A DNA stretch of 64,000 bases from Flavobacterium proteolyticum (GCF_015223105.1 NZ_JADFTZ010000001.1:496001-560000); one strand, 5' to 3'; counted from the first letter of the stretch, positions 16,190-24,663 are shown. The notes: generated by a model not told the origin, from the sequence alone. A program made the numbers and translations.

Positions 16190-17244
16190 TGAAGAAAAAA
16201 ATACTCATAGCACCATTAAACTGGGGTTTAGGACATGCCACACGATGTATTCCTATTATAAAAGCATTGGAAGAAAATGGTTTTGAACCCATTATTGCTT
16301 CTGACGGAGTAGCTTTAGCTTTATTAAAAAAAGAGTTTCCGAAACTTTTAAGTATTGAATTACCCGCTTATAATATTCAATATGCGGAAAAAGGTAAAAA
16401 CTTCAAGTGGAAACTAGCACTTCAAATGCCAAAAATGATGTTGGCCATCAAAAAAGAGAAATCAAAAATCAATAGGATTATCGAAAACTATGAAATCGAT
16501 GGTGTTATTAGCGATAATAGATTAGGCGTTTATTCTTCAAAAGTACCTTCTGTTTTTATTACACATCAATTGAATGTACTTTCTGGAAAAACTTCTTGGT
16601 TGACTACCAAATTGCATTTGCGTTATATTTCCAAGTTTGATACTTGTTGGGTTCCTGATGTTTCAAGTGTGGAGAATTTATCTGGAAAATTAGGGCATCC
16701 TGAAAAGAAGTTAAATAAAATTTCTTACATCGGTCCGCTAAGTCGCATTGAAAAAAAATCACTTCCCGTTAAATACGATATTATGGTTTTATTATCAGGA
16801 CCAGAACCGCAACGTACTTTATTGGAAAAAAAACTTACCAAAGAATTAGAAAATAGTTCGAAGGAAATTCTTTTTGTAAAAGGGATAGTTGAATCGCAAC
16901 AGCAAATTGAGAAAGTAAATTCGATTACGTATTACAATTTCATGAACTCGGAACAATTAAGCACCGCTTTTAACGAAAGTGAATTTGTGGTTTGTCGTTC
17001 GGGTTATACTACGGTTATGGATTTAGCAAAATTGGAGAAAAAAGCGTTTTTTATTCCTACGCCTGGTCAATACGAACAAGAATATTTGGCTAAAAAGTTT
17101 AAATCGGAAATTGTGGCTCCAAGTTGCAAGCAAGAAAAATTCAAAGCTTCCAAATTAGAAAAAATTCACTTTTACAAAGGATTTAAGGATTTTTCGGTTG
17201 ACCCGAATTGGAACGAATTATTTCGTCTTTTCCAAGGTAAATGA
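16189..17244 (+). CDS. Glycosyltransferase, MurG-like GT-B fold
   Basis: A 351-residue protein beginning with the GT-B opening ILIAPLNWGLGHATRCIPIIKAL (key part NWGLGHATRC), similar to MurG and to MJ1255-type glycosyltransferases. The C-terminal nucleotide-sugar part shows FVCRSGYTTVMDLAKL and PTPGQYEQEYLA, the usual sugar-donor segment. Acceptor and donor are unknown. It is co-transcribed with the phosphoesterase (1-nt overlap). Its 3' end overlaps the convergent phoR gene by 27 bp. Confidence 0.82.
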   Translation: MKKKILIAPLNWGLGHATRCIPIIKALEENGFEPIIASDGVALALLKKEFPKLLSIELPAYNIQYAEKGKNFKWKLALQMPKMMLAIKKEKSKINRIIENYEIDGVISDNRLGVYSSKVPSVFITHQLNVLSGKTSWLTTKLHLRYISKFDTCWVPDVSSVENLSGKLGHPEKKLNKISYIGPLSRIEKKSLPVKYDIMVLLSGPEPQRTLLEKKLTKELENSSKEILFVKGIVESQQQIEKVNSITYYNFMNSEQLSTAFNESEFVVCRSGYTTVMDLAKLEKKAFFIPTPGQYEQEYLAKKFKSEIVAPSCKQEKFKASKLEKIHFYKGFKDFSVDPNWNELFRLFQGK

Positions 17245-18261
17245 AAATTCTGAACCAACTCCGATTTGACTTTCTACATAGATTTTTTCATCGTGACCTT
17301 CAATGATATGTTTCACGATAGCTAATCCTAAACCTGAACCACCTTCGCTTCTTGCACCACTTTTATCTACTCGGTAAAAACGTTCAAATAAACGTGGAAT
17401 GTTTTGTTTTTCGATACCTTCACCGTTATCGGTAATTCTTACGATGACTTTATTTTTGGTTAAATCTTCGATTCCAACTTCAGTAGTTCCGCCTTTTTTG
17501 CCGTATTTGATAGAGTTTACTACTAAATTCGTAACAACTTGTTGGATTTTTTCTTGATCGGCCATTACCCAAATAGGCTTAGCATATTTCATATCAAAAG
17601 TTAAGGTAATGTTTTTGTTTGCTGCTTTCATTTCGAACAAATCAAACACATTTTGAATCACTTCAACAATATTAAAACGAGTTACATCTAGATTGATTTC
17701 ACCAACTTCTAATTTGGTAATCATATCTAAATCTTTCACGATGTAAATTAGGCGTTCTACACCTTTTTCGGCACGTTCTAAATATTTTGTTCGGATATTT
17801 TTGTCTTCCATCGCACCATCAAGAAGTGTAAGCAAATAACCTTGAATCGTAAAAAGTGGTGTTTTTAATTCGTGCGAAACGTTTCCTAAAAATTCTTTTC
17901 GGTATTCTTCTCTAATTTTTAAGGTTTCGATTTCTAATTTTTTATCTCGGGCGAACTTTTTTACTTCTTTCGTAAGAGTTGCCATATCAGTTGTTACGGG
18001 CTGATTTACATAAGAAGTTGTTTCCAAAAGCGAGACATCATCATAAATTTTCTTAACACGTTTATAGATAAAATGCTCCACTCTAAATTGAATTAAAAAG
18101 AATGTCGCCGCATAAAAAATAAGCGAAAAAGCGAAAACAACCAGTAAATTTAATGACTGAACAAAATAATGATACAAAAAAATAGTCGCTAAAAAGAACA
18201 AGGTTACGTATAACGATGACTTTAAAGCGAACTTATAAGATTTTTTAAATTTTAATTGCAT
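17218..18261 (-). CDS. phoR: Phosphate-type sensor histidine kinase
   Basis: A 347-residue membrane kinase. Two transmembrane helices (about 15-33 and 38-57) are followed by a linker, HisKA with the phosphoacceptor His130 (GNVSHELKTPLF), and HATPase with the N-box LVVNSIKYG, ITDNGEGI and GSGLGLAIVKHI. There is no obvious periplasmic sensor domain, as in PhoR kinases that sense through partner proteins. It overlaps phoB by one base. Paired with a PhoB/OmpR regulator it is the likely Pi-limitation sensor, and Pho-box-like repeats lie just upstream of the neighbouring receptor gene. The ligand assignment is inference. Confidence 0.85.
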   Translation of the reverse strand: MQLKFKKSYKFALKSSLYVTLFFLATIFLYHYFVQSLNLLVVFAFSLIFYAATFFLIQFRVEHFIYKRVKKIYDDVSLLETTSYVNQPVTTDMATLTKEVKKFARDKKLEIETLKIREEYRKEFLGNVSHELKTPLFTIQGYLLTLLDGAMEDKNIRTKYLERAEKGVERLIYIVKDLDMITKLEVGEINLDVTRFNIVEVIQNVFDLFEMKAANKNITLTFDMKYAKPIWVMADQEKIQQVVTNLVVNSIKYGKKGGTTEVGIEDLTKNKVIVRITDNGEGIEKQNIPRLFERFYRVDKSGARSEGGSGLGLAIVKHIIEGHDEKIYVESQIGVGSEFSFTLEKTK

Positions 18262-18950
18262 TAAAATTCGATTTTATATCCCACTCCTTTAATGGTTTTA
18301 AAGAAGCTATCTCCAATTTTTTCTCTTAATTTTCTTATGTGAACATCGATGGTTCTTCCACCCACTACTACTTCGTTACCCCAAACTTTATCTAAAATCT
18401 CTTCGCGAGTAAACACTTTTCCAGGTTTTGTGGCTAATAAATAGAACAATTCAAACTCTTTACGAGGCAAGATGATTTCTTCGCCCTCTTTAATAATTTT
18501 GTATTCTTCTCTGTTGATTTCGATATTTCCTACCGTTAAAGTTGTGGTTGACGAAACGCCTTCTACACCTTTTAATCTTCTTAATAATGCTTGTACTTTA
18601 CTTACCAAAACCTTTGGCTTGATGGGTTTTGCAATGTAATCATCAGCTCCAGCATCAAAACCAGCAACTTGTGAATAATCTTCGGAACGAGCGGTTAAAA
18701 AAGTAATAATTGTATCTTGAAGTTCTGGAATTTTTCTAATGTTTTCACAAGCTTCCATTCCGTCCATTTCAGGCATCATGACATCCATAATGATTAAATG
18801 AGGATGTTCTTTTTTTGCTTTTGCGATAGCTTCTTTTCCGTTTGAAGCTGTAACGATTTGATAGCCTTCTTGAGAAAGATTGTATCCTACAATTTCTAAG
18901 ATATCTTGCTCATCATCAACCAATAAGATCTTAATGTCTTTTTTCTTCAT
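18261..18950 (-). CDS. phoB: PhoB-like OmpR-family response regulator
   Basis: A 229-residue two-domain regulator. The receiver domain has the acidic pocket DDE at 12-14, phospho-acceptor Asp56 (IIMDVMMPEMDG), TARSED and the switch Lys in IAKPIKP. The winged-helix DNA-binding domain follows (about 130-229, LPRKEFELFYLLATKPGKVFTREE-type start, GRTIDVHIRKLREKI recognition helix). OmpR/PhoB proteins bind tandem direct repeats with 11-bp period, which is exactly what lies 80-140 nt from its start, before the divergent TonB receptor gene. Confidence 0.88.
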   Translation of the reverse strand: MKKKDIKILLVDDEQDILEIVGYNLSQEGYQIVTASNGKEAIAKAKKEHPHLIIMDVMMPEMDGMEACENIRKIPELQDTIITFLTARSEDYSQVAGFDAGADDYIAKPIKPKVLVSKVQALLRRLKGVEGVSSTTTLTVGNIEINREEYKIIKEGEEIILPRKEFELFYLLATKPGKVFTREEILDKVWGNEVVVGGRTIDVHIRKLREKIGDSFFKTIKGVGYKIEF

Positions 18951-18976
18951 TACAAAATTTGTTATGTTTTGGTTTG

Positions 18977-19006
18977 TAAAGGTAAAGATAAAATAAAATG
19001 TTCAAA
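18977..19006 (-). promoter_or_regulatory. Candidate promoter of phoB-phoR
   Basis: On the minus strand: TTTG (19006-19003), 18-nt spacer, TACCTTTA (18984-18977), a near match to TTTG-N19-TAnnTTTG. It is separated from the 11-bp repeat array by about 25 nt. Confidence 0.5.
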
Positions 19007-19030
19007 GGAGTTTACAATTATTTAATCTAT

Positions 19031-19089
19031 TAACAATTCGGTAACGCATTCACAACTAATTCATAACAGGCAAGTAACTTTACAATAAC
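19031..19089 (+). promoter_or_regulatory. Six-unit 11-bp direct repeat array (candidate Pho box)
   Basis: TAAC starts at 19031, 19042, 19064, 19075 and 19086, and CAAC at 19053: six AAC units at exactly 11-bp spacing. PhoB/OmpR-class regulators bind direct repeats with an 11-bp period. The last unit ends 10 nt before the -7 box (19100-19107), the place where a Pho box replaces the upstream promoter element in E. coli pho promoters. phoB is the adjacent divergent gene. Confidence 0.75.
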
Positions 19090-19099
19090 ACTCTGGCAG

Positions 19100-19107
19100 T
19101 TCCTTTG
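19100..19107 (+). promoter_or_regulatory. -7 promoter element of the TonB receptor gene
   Basis: TTCCTTTG followed by GCACC. There is no TTTG at the normal upstream position; the 11-bp repeats occupy it. Predicted leader is about 18 nt. Confidence 0.6.
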
Positions 19108-19129
19108 CACCAAAATTTAACAACACAAA

Positions 19130-21892
19130 ATGAAACTACGTTATCTATTATTATCATTATTCTTTTCAGTAGCAATGTTTGCTCAAAATGGAACTGTAAC
19201 TGGAACTATTTTAGATAAAGAATTTAACAACGAACCTTTACCTTTTGCTAACATAGTAATTAAAGGAACAAAACAAGGAACTTCTACTGATGAGAACGGA
19301 AAATATTCAATTTCTCTGAAACCAGGAAACTATACTTTAGTAATTGGATATTTAGGATACGAAACTAAAGAAATTCCATTTACCTTAAAAGCTAATGAGA
19401 AAAAAGTAATCAATCATACTCTAGAAGCTAGTGGCGTTCAATTAGCAGATGTTGAAATTATCCAAGTAGTTTCTAAAGAAAAAGAAAGTGCTTTATTGCA
19501 AGAACAACAAAAAGCAGTTGAGATTAAACAAAGTATTGGAGCGGAAGAAATTTCTAAAAAGGGAATTGGAGATGTAGCTGCAGCTGTTGCTAAAACATCA
19601 GGGATTTCTAAACAAGAAGGTTCAAGCGATATTTTTGTTAGAGGTTTAGGTGATCGTTATAACTCTACTACAATGAATGGATTACCATTACCATCAAATA
19701 ATCCTTCTACTAAAAACATGTCTTTAGATGTTTTCTCAACTGACATTGTGGAATACATTGGAATTGATAAAACATTCAACTATAAAAACTACGGAGATTT
19801 TGCAGGAGCTAATGTGGATATCGTTTCTAAAACTTATAAAGGGAGCGGAATGATTGAAGTAGGAAGTGGTATGAATGCTAATTCAAATGCAATTTCACAA
19901 AACAAATTCTATTTGCAAGACGGACCAAATTTTCATGGTTTTAGTAATCAACCTATACCAAGTAATCCTTTAGCCGGTTATAACTTTACTACAAGCTGGG
20001 ATAAGCAAGCAGCAACTCCAATAGGAAGTTCATTTTATTTAAGAGGTGGAGACTCTTATTCAATAGGCACTAATGGGAAATTAAGTTTCTTTTTAAACAC
20101 TTCATTCGATAATAATTATAATTATAAAGAAGGAGCAAGAAGAGGTGGTGTTGAAGCAAGTCAGGGTGTGGCCTATAAAGACTTATTTAGAAAAGCATAT
20201 GAATACCAAACAAGTTCAAATGCTATGGCTAACATTAACTATAAAATAAACAGTAATCATAACATCAAATTAAATACGATGTATATTAATTCTACCTCAC
20301 AAAAACACGAAGAGTTTACAGGTGTAATTGATATTTTTGATGCAGCACCTGATGGAGGTGGTTATTTATCACGTTCTACTTTTGAAAGAACTTCATTACT
20401 TATTAATCAATTATTAGGTAATCATACTTTAAGCAATCGTATTAACTTTGATTGGGGACTTTCATATAATATGATGACAAATGTAATTCCTGATCGTATG
20501 CAAAACACATTTGTACCATCAGATAATGATAACCCAACAACATCTCCGCTAATTGTTTCAAACTTAAACAAATCGGACAATCATAGATATTTTCAAGAAA
20601 TGACTGATGATGAATTAGCTGGAAATTTTACTTTGTCATATAAATTTGGAAAAACAACTGAAGACAAATATAAAGGAAAGTTTATAGCAGGATATAGTGC
20701 TAGATATAAAGAAATTAATTTTGATGCAACTCAATTCAACTTCAAAATTAATTCACAACAAGTTATTGATTTGAATAATATTGATGGCTATTTTAACCAA
20801 AACAGTTTTAACTTAGGTTATTTCGATATTCAAACATTTAGAGGTGGTTTAAGCGCTCCAAATGCATTAGATCCTCAAAATTTTAATGGTCAACAAATTA
20901 TTTCTGCAGGTTTCGGAGCTATTGAATACCAGTTTACACCAAAGTTATTTGTAATTGCTGGTTTCCGTTCCGAATATATTATTCAAGATATTTTTTACAG
21001 CACCTCATTGAAATCAGGTAAAAAATTATCTGACACTATGGAATATTTACCTTCGTTAACAGCAAAATATGAAATTAATGAAAAACAAAATGTAAAATTT
21101 GCTGCAAGTAAAACTTATACATTACCTCAATTTAAAGAAAGAGCTCCTTTCTTATTTGAAGAAGTTGGGCAAAGTTTCTTTGGAAATGAAAACTTATACA
21201 ACTCTACTGATTATAACTTTGATCTAAAATGGGAAATGTATCCTAAAAATGGTGAAGTTATATCATTTACAGGATTTGGAAAATATATTCAAAATCCAAT
21301 TAATCAAGTTACAGTTGCTTCTGCCACAAATGATATTTCTTGGGTAAACTCAGGCGAAAAAGCAATTGGTTTAGGAGTTGAAGGTGAATGGAGAAAAAAT
21401 ATTATTTCAAGAGAAAATAACACAACTGGTGAAAAAACTAACTTAGGATTTGGATTAAATGTATCTTATCTATTTACAAATCAAGATTTGGATACTCAAA
21501 AAGTAATTGAAGAAAATCCTGGAATTAGCGTAGCATTTACAAATAAAGATTCAAGACTTACAGGTGCTTCTGATTTATTAGTAAACTCAGATATCAGTTT
21601 CAACAAAGATTTCAAAAATGATAGATCATTAACCGCAACTTTAGCTGGAGGTTATTTTTCAGATAGAATTTATGCGCTTGGTGTTACTGGAAAAGGAGAT
21701 TTAGTAGACAGTGAAGTAATTACTTTAGACTTTGTTTTAAAATATAAAGTAAACAAAAATATTGGGTTTGGATTTAGCGCAAAAAATTTAACCGACCCTA
21801 CCATTGAAAGAACGCAAGACATTCAAAATGTTGTAGTTGACTCTTACAAAAAAGGTAGAAACTTTAGTATTTCAATGAAATATTCTTTCTAA
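19130..21892 (+). CDS. TonB-dependent receptor with N-terminal carboxypeptidase-regulatory-like domain
   Basis: A 920-residue outer-membrane active transporter. Signal peptide about 1-19 (ending MFAQ). A CarboxypepD_reg-like beta-sandwich covers about 20-105 (GTVTGTILDKEFNNEPLPFANIVIKGT). The plug follows (about 125-240; GIGDVAAAVAKTSGI, IFVRGLGDRYNSTTMNGL, DFAGANVDIVSK). The 22-strand barrel ends in a C-terminal Phe (FSISMKYSF). There is no SusD-type partner; instead a lipoprotein gene follows. The substrate is not readable from sequence. Position beside phoB-phoR and a Pho-box-like array suggests phosphate or organophosphate uptake, which is inference. Confidence 0.93.
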   Translation: MKLRYLLLSLFFSVAMFAQNGTVTGTILDKEFNNEPLPFANIVIKGTKQGTSTDENGKYSISLKPGNYTLVIGYLGYETKEIPFTLKANEKKVINHTLEASGVQLADVEIIQVVSKEKESALLQEQQKAVEIKQSIGAEEISKKGIGDVAAAVAKTSGISKQEGSSDIFVRGLGDRYNSTTMNGLPLPSNNPSTKNMSLDVFSTDIVEYIGIDKTFNYKNYGDFAGANVDIVSKTYKGSGMIEVGSGMNANSNAISQNKFYLQDGPNFHGFSNQPIPSNPLAGYNFTTSWDKQAATPIGSSFYLRGGDSYSIGTNGKLSFFLNTSFDNNYNYKEGARRGGVEASQGVAYKDLFRKAYEYQTSSNAMANINYKINSNHNIKLNTMYINSTSQKHEEFTGVIDIFDAAPDGGGYLSRSTFERTSLLINQLLGNHTLSNRINFDWGLSYNMMTNVIPDRMQNTFVPSDNDNPTTSPLIVSNLNKSDNHRYFQEMTDDELAGNFTLSYKFGKTTEDKYKGKFIAGYSARYKEINFDATQFNFKINSQQVIDLNNIDGYFNQNSFNLGYFDIQTFRGGLSAPNALDPQNFNGQQIISAGFGAIEYQFTPKLFVIAGFRSEYIIQDIFYSTSLKSGKKLSDTMEYLPSLTAKYEINEKQNVKFAASKTYTLPQFKERAPFLFEEVGQSFFGNENLYNSTDYNFDLKWEMYPKNGEVISFTGFGKYIQNPINQVTVASATNDISWVNSGEKAIGLGVEGEWRKNIISRENNTTGEKTNLGFGLNVSYLFTNQDLDTQKVIEENPGISVAFTNKDSRLTGASDLLVNSDISFNKDFKNDRSLTATLAGGYFSDRIYALGVTGKGDLVDSEVITLDFVLKYKVNKNIGFGFSAKNLTDPTIERTQDIQNVVVDSYKKGRNFSISMKYSF

Positions 21893-21919
21893 ACATTTAA
21901 TTTACAATAAATAAATATT

Positions 21920-21954
21920 AGGCAGATTTTATTCCGAAATCTGCCTATATTTTT
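21920..21954 (+). terminator. Terminator after the TonB receptor gene
   Basis: Perfect 10-bp stem: AGGCAGATTT (21920-21929) with AAATCTGCCT (21937-21946), 7-nt loop, then ATATTTTT. Confidence 0.85.
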
Positions 21955-21997
21955 AATAAACTAATAACATTAGGATAAACACTAAAAAACAATTCAA
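21954..21997 (+). promoter_or_regulatory. Second 11-bp repeat array (candidate Pho box)
   Basis: TAAT 21954, TAAC 21965, TAAA 21976 and AAAC 21987: four AA-core units at 11-bp spacing. The last tetramer ends 10 nt before the -7 box (22001-22008), the same distance as in the TonB receptor promoter. It is weaker than the first array because the region is A/T-rich. Confidence 0.5.
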
Positions 21998-22000
21998 GTC

Positions 22001-22008
22001 TACATTTG
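22001..22008 (+). promoter_or_regulatory. -7 promoter element of the surface lipoprotein gene
   Basis: TACATTTG, an exact TAnnTTTG match, 26 nt before the start codon. The preceding terminator means the lipoprotein gene needs this promoter. Confidence 0.7.
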
Positions 22009-22033
22009 TTTCAACAAATTAAATAACACAAAA

Positions 22034-23182
22034 ATGAAAAATTTACTTTTATCAGCTTTAGCTATAGCTGTTTTAACTTTCACTTCTTGTTCAAGAGAAG
22101 AAGAATCTGATAACAACAATAATGCTGTAACTATTAATCCAGCAGATTTTAAAGGAGAATTATTAGCAGGACAATCTGCTACATTAGACCCTACACAAGT
22201 ATACAACTTAACAGGTTCATTTATCGTTAGAGGTGGTGCAACTTTAACCATTCCAGCTGGAACTAGAATTGAAGCTACTGGTGGAACAGCATCATACATT
22301 GCAATTGCACAAGATGGATTACTTTATGTTAACGGAACATCTACTAATCCGGTAGTAATGACAAGTGGAAATGCTGTTAAGGCAACTGGTGATTGGGGTG
22401 GATTAGTAATTTGCGGTAGAGCAAACACAAACAAAGGTGGTTCTACAGGTCAAACAGCTACTTCTGAAGTAGGAGATTTAACATATGGTGGTACAGAAAA
22501 TACTGATAGCTCTGGAGTTATTCGCTACTTAAGAGTAGAATATACAGGTGCTGCTTTTAATGCAACTAAAGAATTTAATGGAGTATCATTATTTGGTGTT
22601 GGTAGTGGAACAGTTTTTGAATATGTCCAAGCTTACAAAAGTGGTGATGATGGAATTGAATTTTTTGGAGGTTCTGTTAATCCAAGATATTTAATTGCTT
22701 TACATAGTGAGGATGATGCGGTTGACTTTGCAGATGGTTTCTCTGGAACAATTGATTATGTGTTCATCAAAGATGTAGCAAAAGCAGGAGTTGAAGGTTC
22801 AAACAATGGAGACAATGGAGCTGCAACTCCAACAACAAACGCAACATTAAAAAACTTTACAATCTTAAAAGGAAGTTTAGCTGGTTCTGAGCACGGAATG
22901 TTCTTAAAAGAAGGTACTGGAAAATGGAATTGTCAAAACATCTACATTGATGGATTTACAAAAGGTTTAAAAATCAAATCAGCTGCTGAAGACCCAAGTT
23001 CTAACACAAACGTTGATAATGGTTTTGTTACTTTCAACCCTATCTATTTTGGAGCAACAATAACTACACAATCTGAGTATGCAGGCACAAACACAACGTA
23101 TTTAACTGTAGGAACAAACACTGGTGCTGGAAATAGTGGTGAAACACCAAGCTGGGCAACTGGTTGGACTACCGGCTTCTAA
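22034..23182 (+). CDS. Surface lipoprotein with predicted beta-helix
   Basis: A 382-residue lipoprotein: signal peptide with lipobox LTFTSC, lipidated Cys near residue 20, followed by an acidic/Asn tether (SREEESDNNNN) that may direct it to the cell surface in this phylum. The body is rich in short Gly/Asn turns (GDWGGLVICGRAN, GVIRYLRVEYTGAAF, GDDGIEFFGGSVNPRYLIALHSEDDAVDF) in the manner of a parallel beta-helix. No catalytic motif is recognised. It directly follows the TonB receptor and shares its promoter geometry, so it probably acts as the receptor's surface partner. The function is not established. Confidence 0.75.
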   Translation: MKNLLLSALAIAVLTFTSCSREEESDNNNNAVTINPADFKGELLAGQSATLDPTQVYNLTGSFIVRGGATLTIPAGTRIEATGGTASYIAIAQDGLLYVNGTSTNPVVMTSGNAVKATGDWGGLVICGRANTNKGGSTGQTATSEVGDLTYGGTENTDSSGVIRYLRVEYTGAAFNATKEFNGVSLFGVGSGTVFEYVQAYKSGDDGIEFFGGSVNPRYLIALHSEDDAVDFADGFSGTIDYVFIKDVAKAGVEGSNNGDNGAATPTTNATLKNFTILKGSLAGSEHGMFLKEGTGKWNCQNIYIDGFTKGLKIKSAAEDPSSNTNVDNGFVTFNPIYFGATITTQSEYAGTNTTYLTVGTNTGAGNSGETPSWATGWTTGF

Positions 23183-23200
23183 AGAACAAAAAAACACAAT

Positions 23201-23227
23201 AAAATCCCTCATAAAGAGGGATTTTTT
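23201..23227 (+). terminator. Terminator after the surface lipoprotein gene
   Basis: AAAATCCCTC, ATAA, then (A)GAGGGATTTTTT: GC-rich 10-bp stem and T-run 19 nt after the stop. Confidence 0.85.
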
Positions 23228-23286
23228 ATTTGGCATTGTATTTGCTTTAAAAAAATCATTACCTTTACACTCAATAATAGTTGCAC

Positions 23287-23625
23287 ATGAAAAAAAAATA
23301 CTTTTATATTTTTCTTCTTATGTTTTTGTTTTCTTTCAGCCTTAAAGCACAAGAGAACAAATCTGCTGTTGCAACTAAAACTCAAGAACCTACAATTGAG
23401 GGCTTAGCCATTTACCCAAATCCCGTAAACTCTGGGAAAATTTACATTACTACCAAATCGTCTTTAGACAAAAAAGTAGAAATTTTTAATGTACTTGGGA
23501 AAAAAGTACTAGAAACGGTAATTACTTCAAAAGAAGTAAATGTGAGTAATTTAGCAGCCGGAGTTTACATCATCAAAATTAAAGAGGGTGATGCTACTGC
23601 TACTAGAAAACTTATAATCAACTAG
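23287..23625 (+). CDS. Small secreted protein made of a signal peptide and a T9SS type A sorting domain only
   Basis: A 112-residue protein. Signal peptide about 1-22 (ending LKAQ), a short 15-residue spacer, then a complete type A C-terminal sorting domain: GLAIYPNP, KKVEIFNVLGKKV, NVSNLAAGVYIIKI and a final RKLIIN. There is no room for a functional passenger domain. I start at ATG 23287, not the TTG two codons upstream. A candidate -7 (TACCTTTA, 23260-23267) lies upstream. It is first in a row of four T9SS cargo genes. It could be a remnant of a larger protein or a genuine minimal secreted peptide. Confidence 0.85.
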   Translation: MKKKYFYIFLLMFLFSFSLKAQENKSAVATKTQEPTIEGLAIYPNPVNSGKIYITTKSSLDKKVEIFNVLGKKVLETVITSKEVNVSNLAAGVYIIKIKEGDATATRKLIIN

Positions 23626-23707
23626 TATTAATTCAATATTTATTTTCTCCTTAAAGAAATTGAGGTGAGTTTTTGTTCGTATTTATTAACCCTTAATATT
23701 TTATTCT

Positions 23708-24613
23708 ATGAGAAAAATCTACTCTTCTCTTTTTACAGTTTTTGCTGTTGTTATGTCTTTCGGACAATCTTTTACTGGAACTTATAATTTTGCAGCGGTT
23801 TCTAACGGCAGTTCTGGTTTAATTGATCCAACTCCAGTTCCTACATTTACAGGAATAACATTTGGAAGTTTTTCAGCTACAAATCCTGTAGCTACACAAC
23901 CTGGTGCTAATGGCCGTTTTGTTTTTGACAATCAACCTTTAGGAGCAGCAAATGGAGCCACTTATGCTGCATTAACAGGTAGTGTAAGCGCAACAACTTA
24001 TTACGAAGTAACTTTAACACCTCAAGCAGGTTATTCTGTTGATTTAACTTCGATTACTTTCACAACGCAACGCTCAAATACTGGAGTGAGAACCTACGTT
24101 GTTCGTTCAAGTGTTGATGGATATGTTGCAAATTTACCAGCATCTATTTCACCTGCAAACGCCAATTTAATTGCTCAACCAGGCAATATATTCTTTTTTA
24201 ATGCGGACAACAACAGCAGTCAAACAGGAAGCACCATTAATCTTAGTGGTTTTAATGGCTTGACTTCTCCAATAACTTTTAGATTTTACGGATATAATGC
24301 AGAAGCAAGTGGAGGCAATTTTAGTATTGATGACGTGGTTATTTCAGGAAACATAAATACTTTGAGTGTTGCTGATAATAACATTGAAGGTTTAAGAATG
24401 TATCCAAATCCATTATCTGGAAATACATTACATTTAACTTCAACCCAAAATTTAAACATGACTATTCAAATTATTGACACCTTGGGAAAAACTATCTTAA
24501 AATCCGAAGTTATTAATAACAGTGTAAACATTTCAAGTTTAAATTCAGGAGTTTATATTATAAAAATAACCGAAGACAACAAAACGGCATTAAGAAAATT
24601 AATAGTTAACTAA
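23708..24613 (+). CDS. T9SS-secreted protein, unknown beta-sandwich passenger
   Basis: A 301-residue exported protein. Signal peptide about 1-19 (ending SFGQ). The passenger (about 20-215) is a Ser/Thr/Gly-rich domain with YYEVTLTPQAGYSVDLTSITF and FRFYGYNAEASGGNFSIDDV, a jelly-roll-like sequence common in secreted Bacteroidota proteins. The type A sorting domain occupies about 225-301 (NIEGLRMYPNPLSGN ... LRKLIVN) and directs export and cell-surface anchoring by T9SS. No enzymatic motif. It lies 82 nt after the small CTD-only gene and has its own terminator. Confidence 0.85.
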   Translation: MRKIYSSLFTVFAVVMSFGQSFTGTYNFAAVSNGSSGLIDPTPVPTFTGITFGSFSATNPVATQPGANGRFVFDNQPLGAANGATYAALTGSVSATTYYEVTLTPQAGYSVDLTSITFTTQRSNTGVRTYVVRSSVDGYVANLPASISPANANLIAQPGNIFFFNADNNSSQTGSTINLSGFNGLTSPITFRFYGYNAEASGGNFSIDDVVISGNINTLSVADNNIEGLRMYPNPLSGNTLHLTSTQNLNMTIQIIDTLGKTILKSEVINNSVNISSLNSGVYIIKITEDNKTALRKLIVN

Positions 24614-24635
24614 ATAAACATCTCATAAAAACTAT

Positions 24636-24663
24636 AAAGACACTTTAAACAGTGTCTTTTTTT
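24636..24663 (+). terminator. Terminator after the 301-residue T9SS cargo gene
   Basis: AAAGACACT, TTAAAC loop, AGTGTCTTT, then TTTT. Confidence 0.85.
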
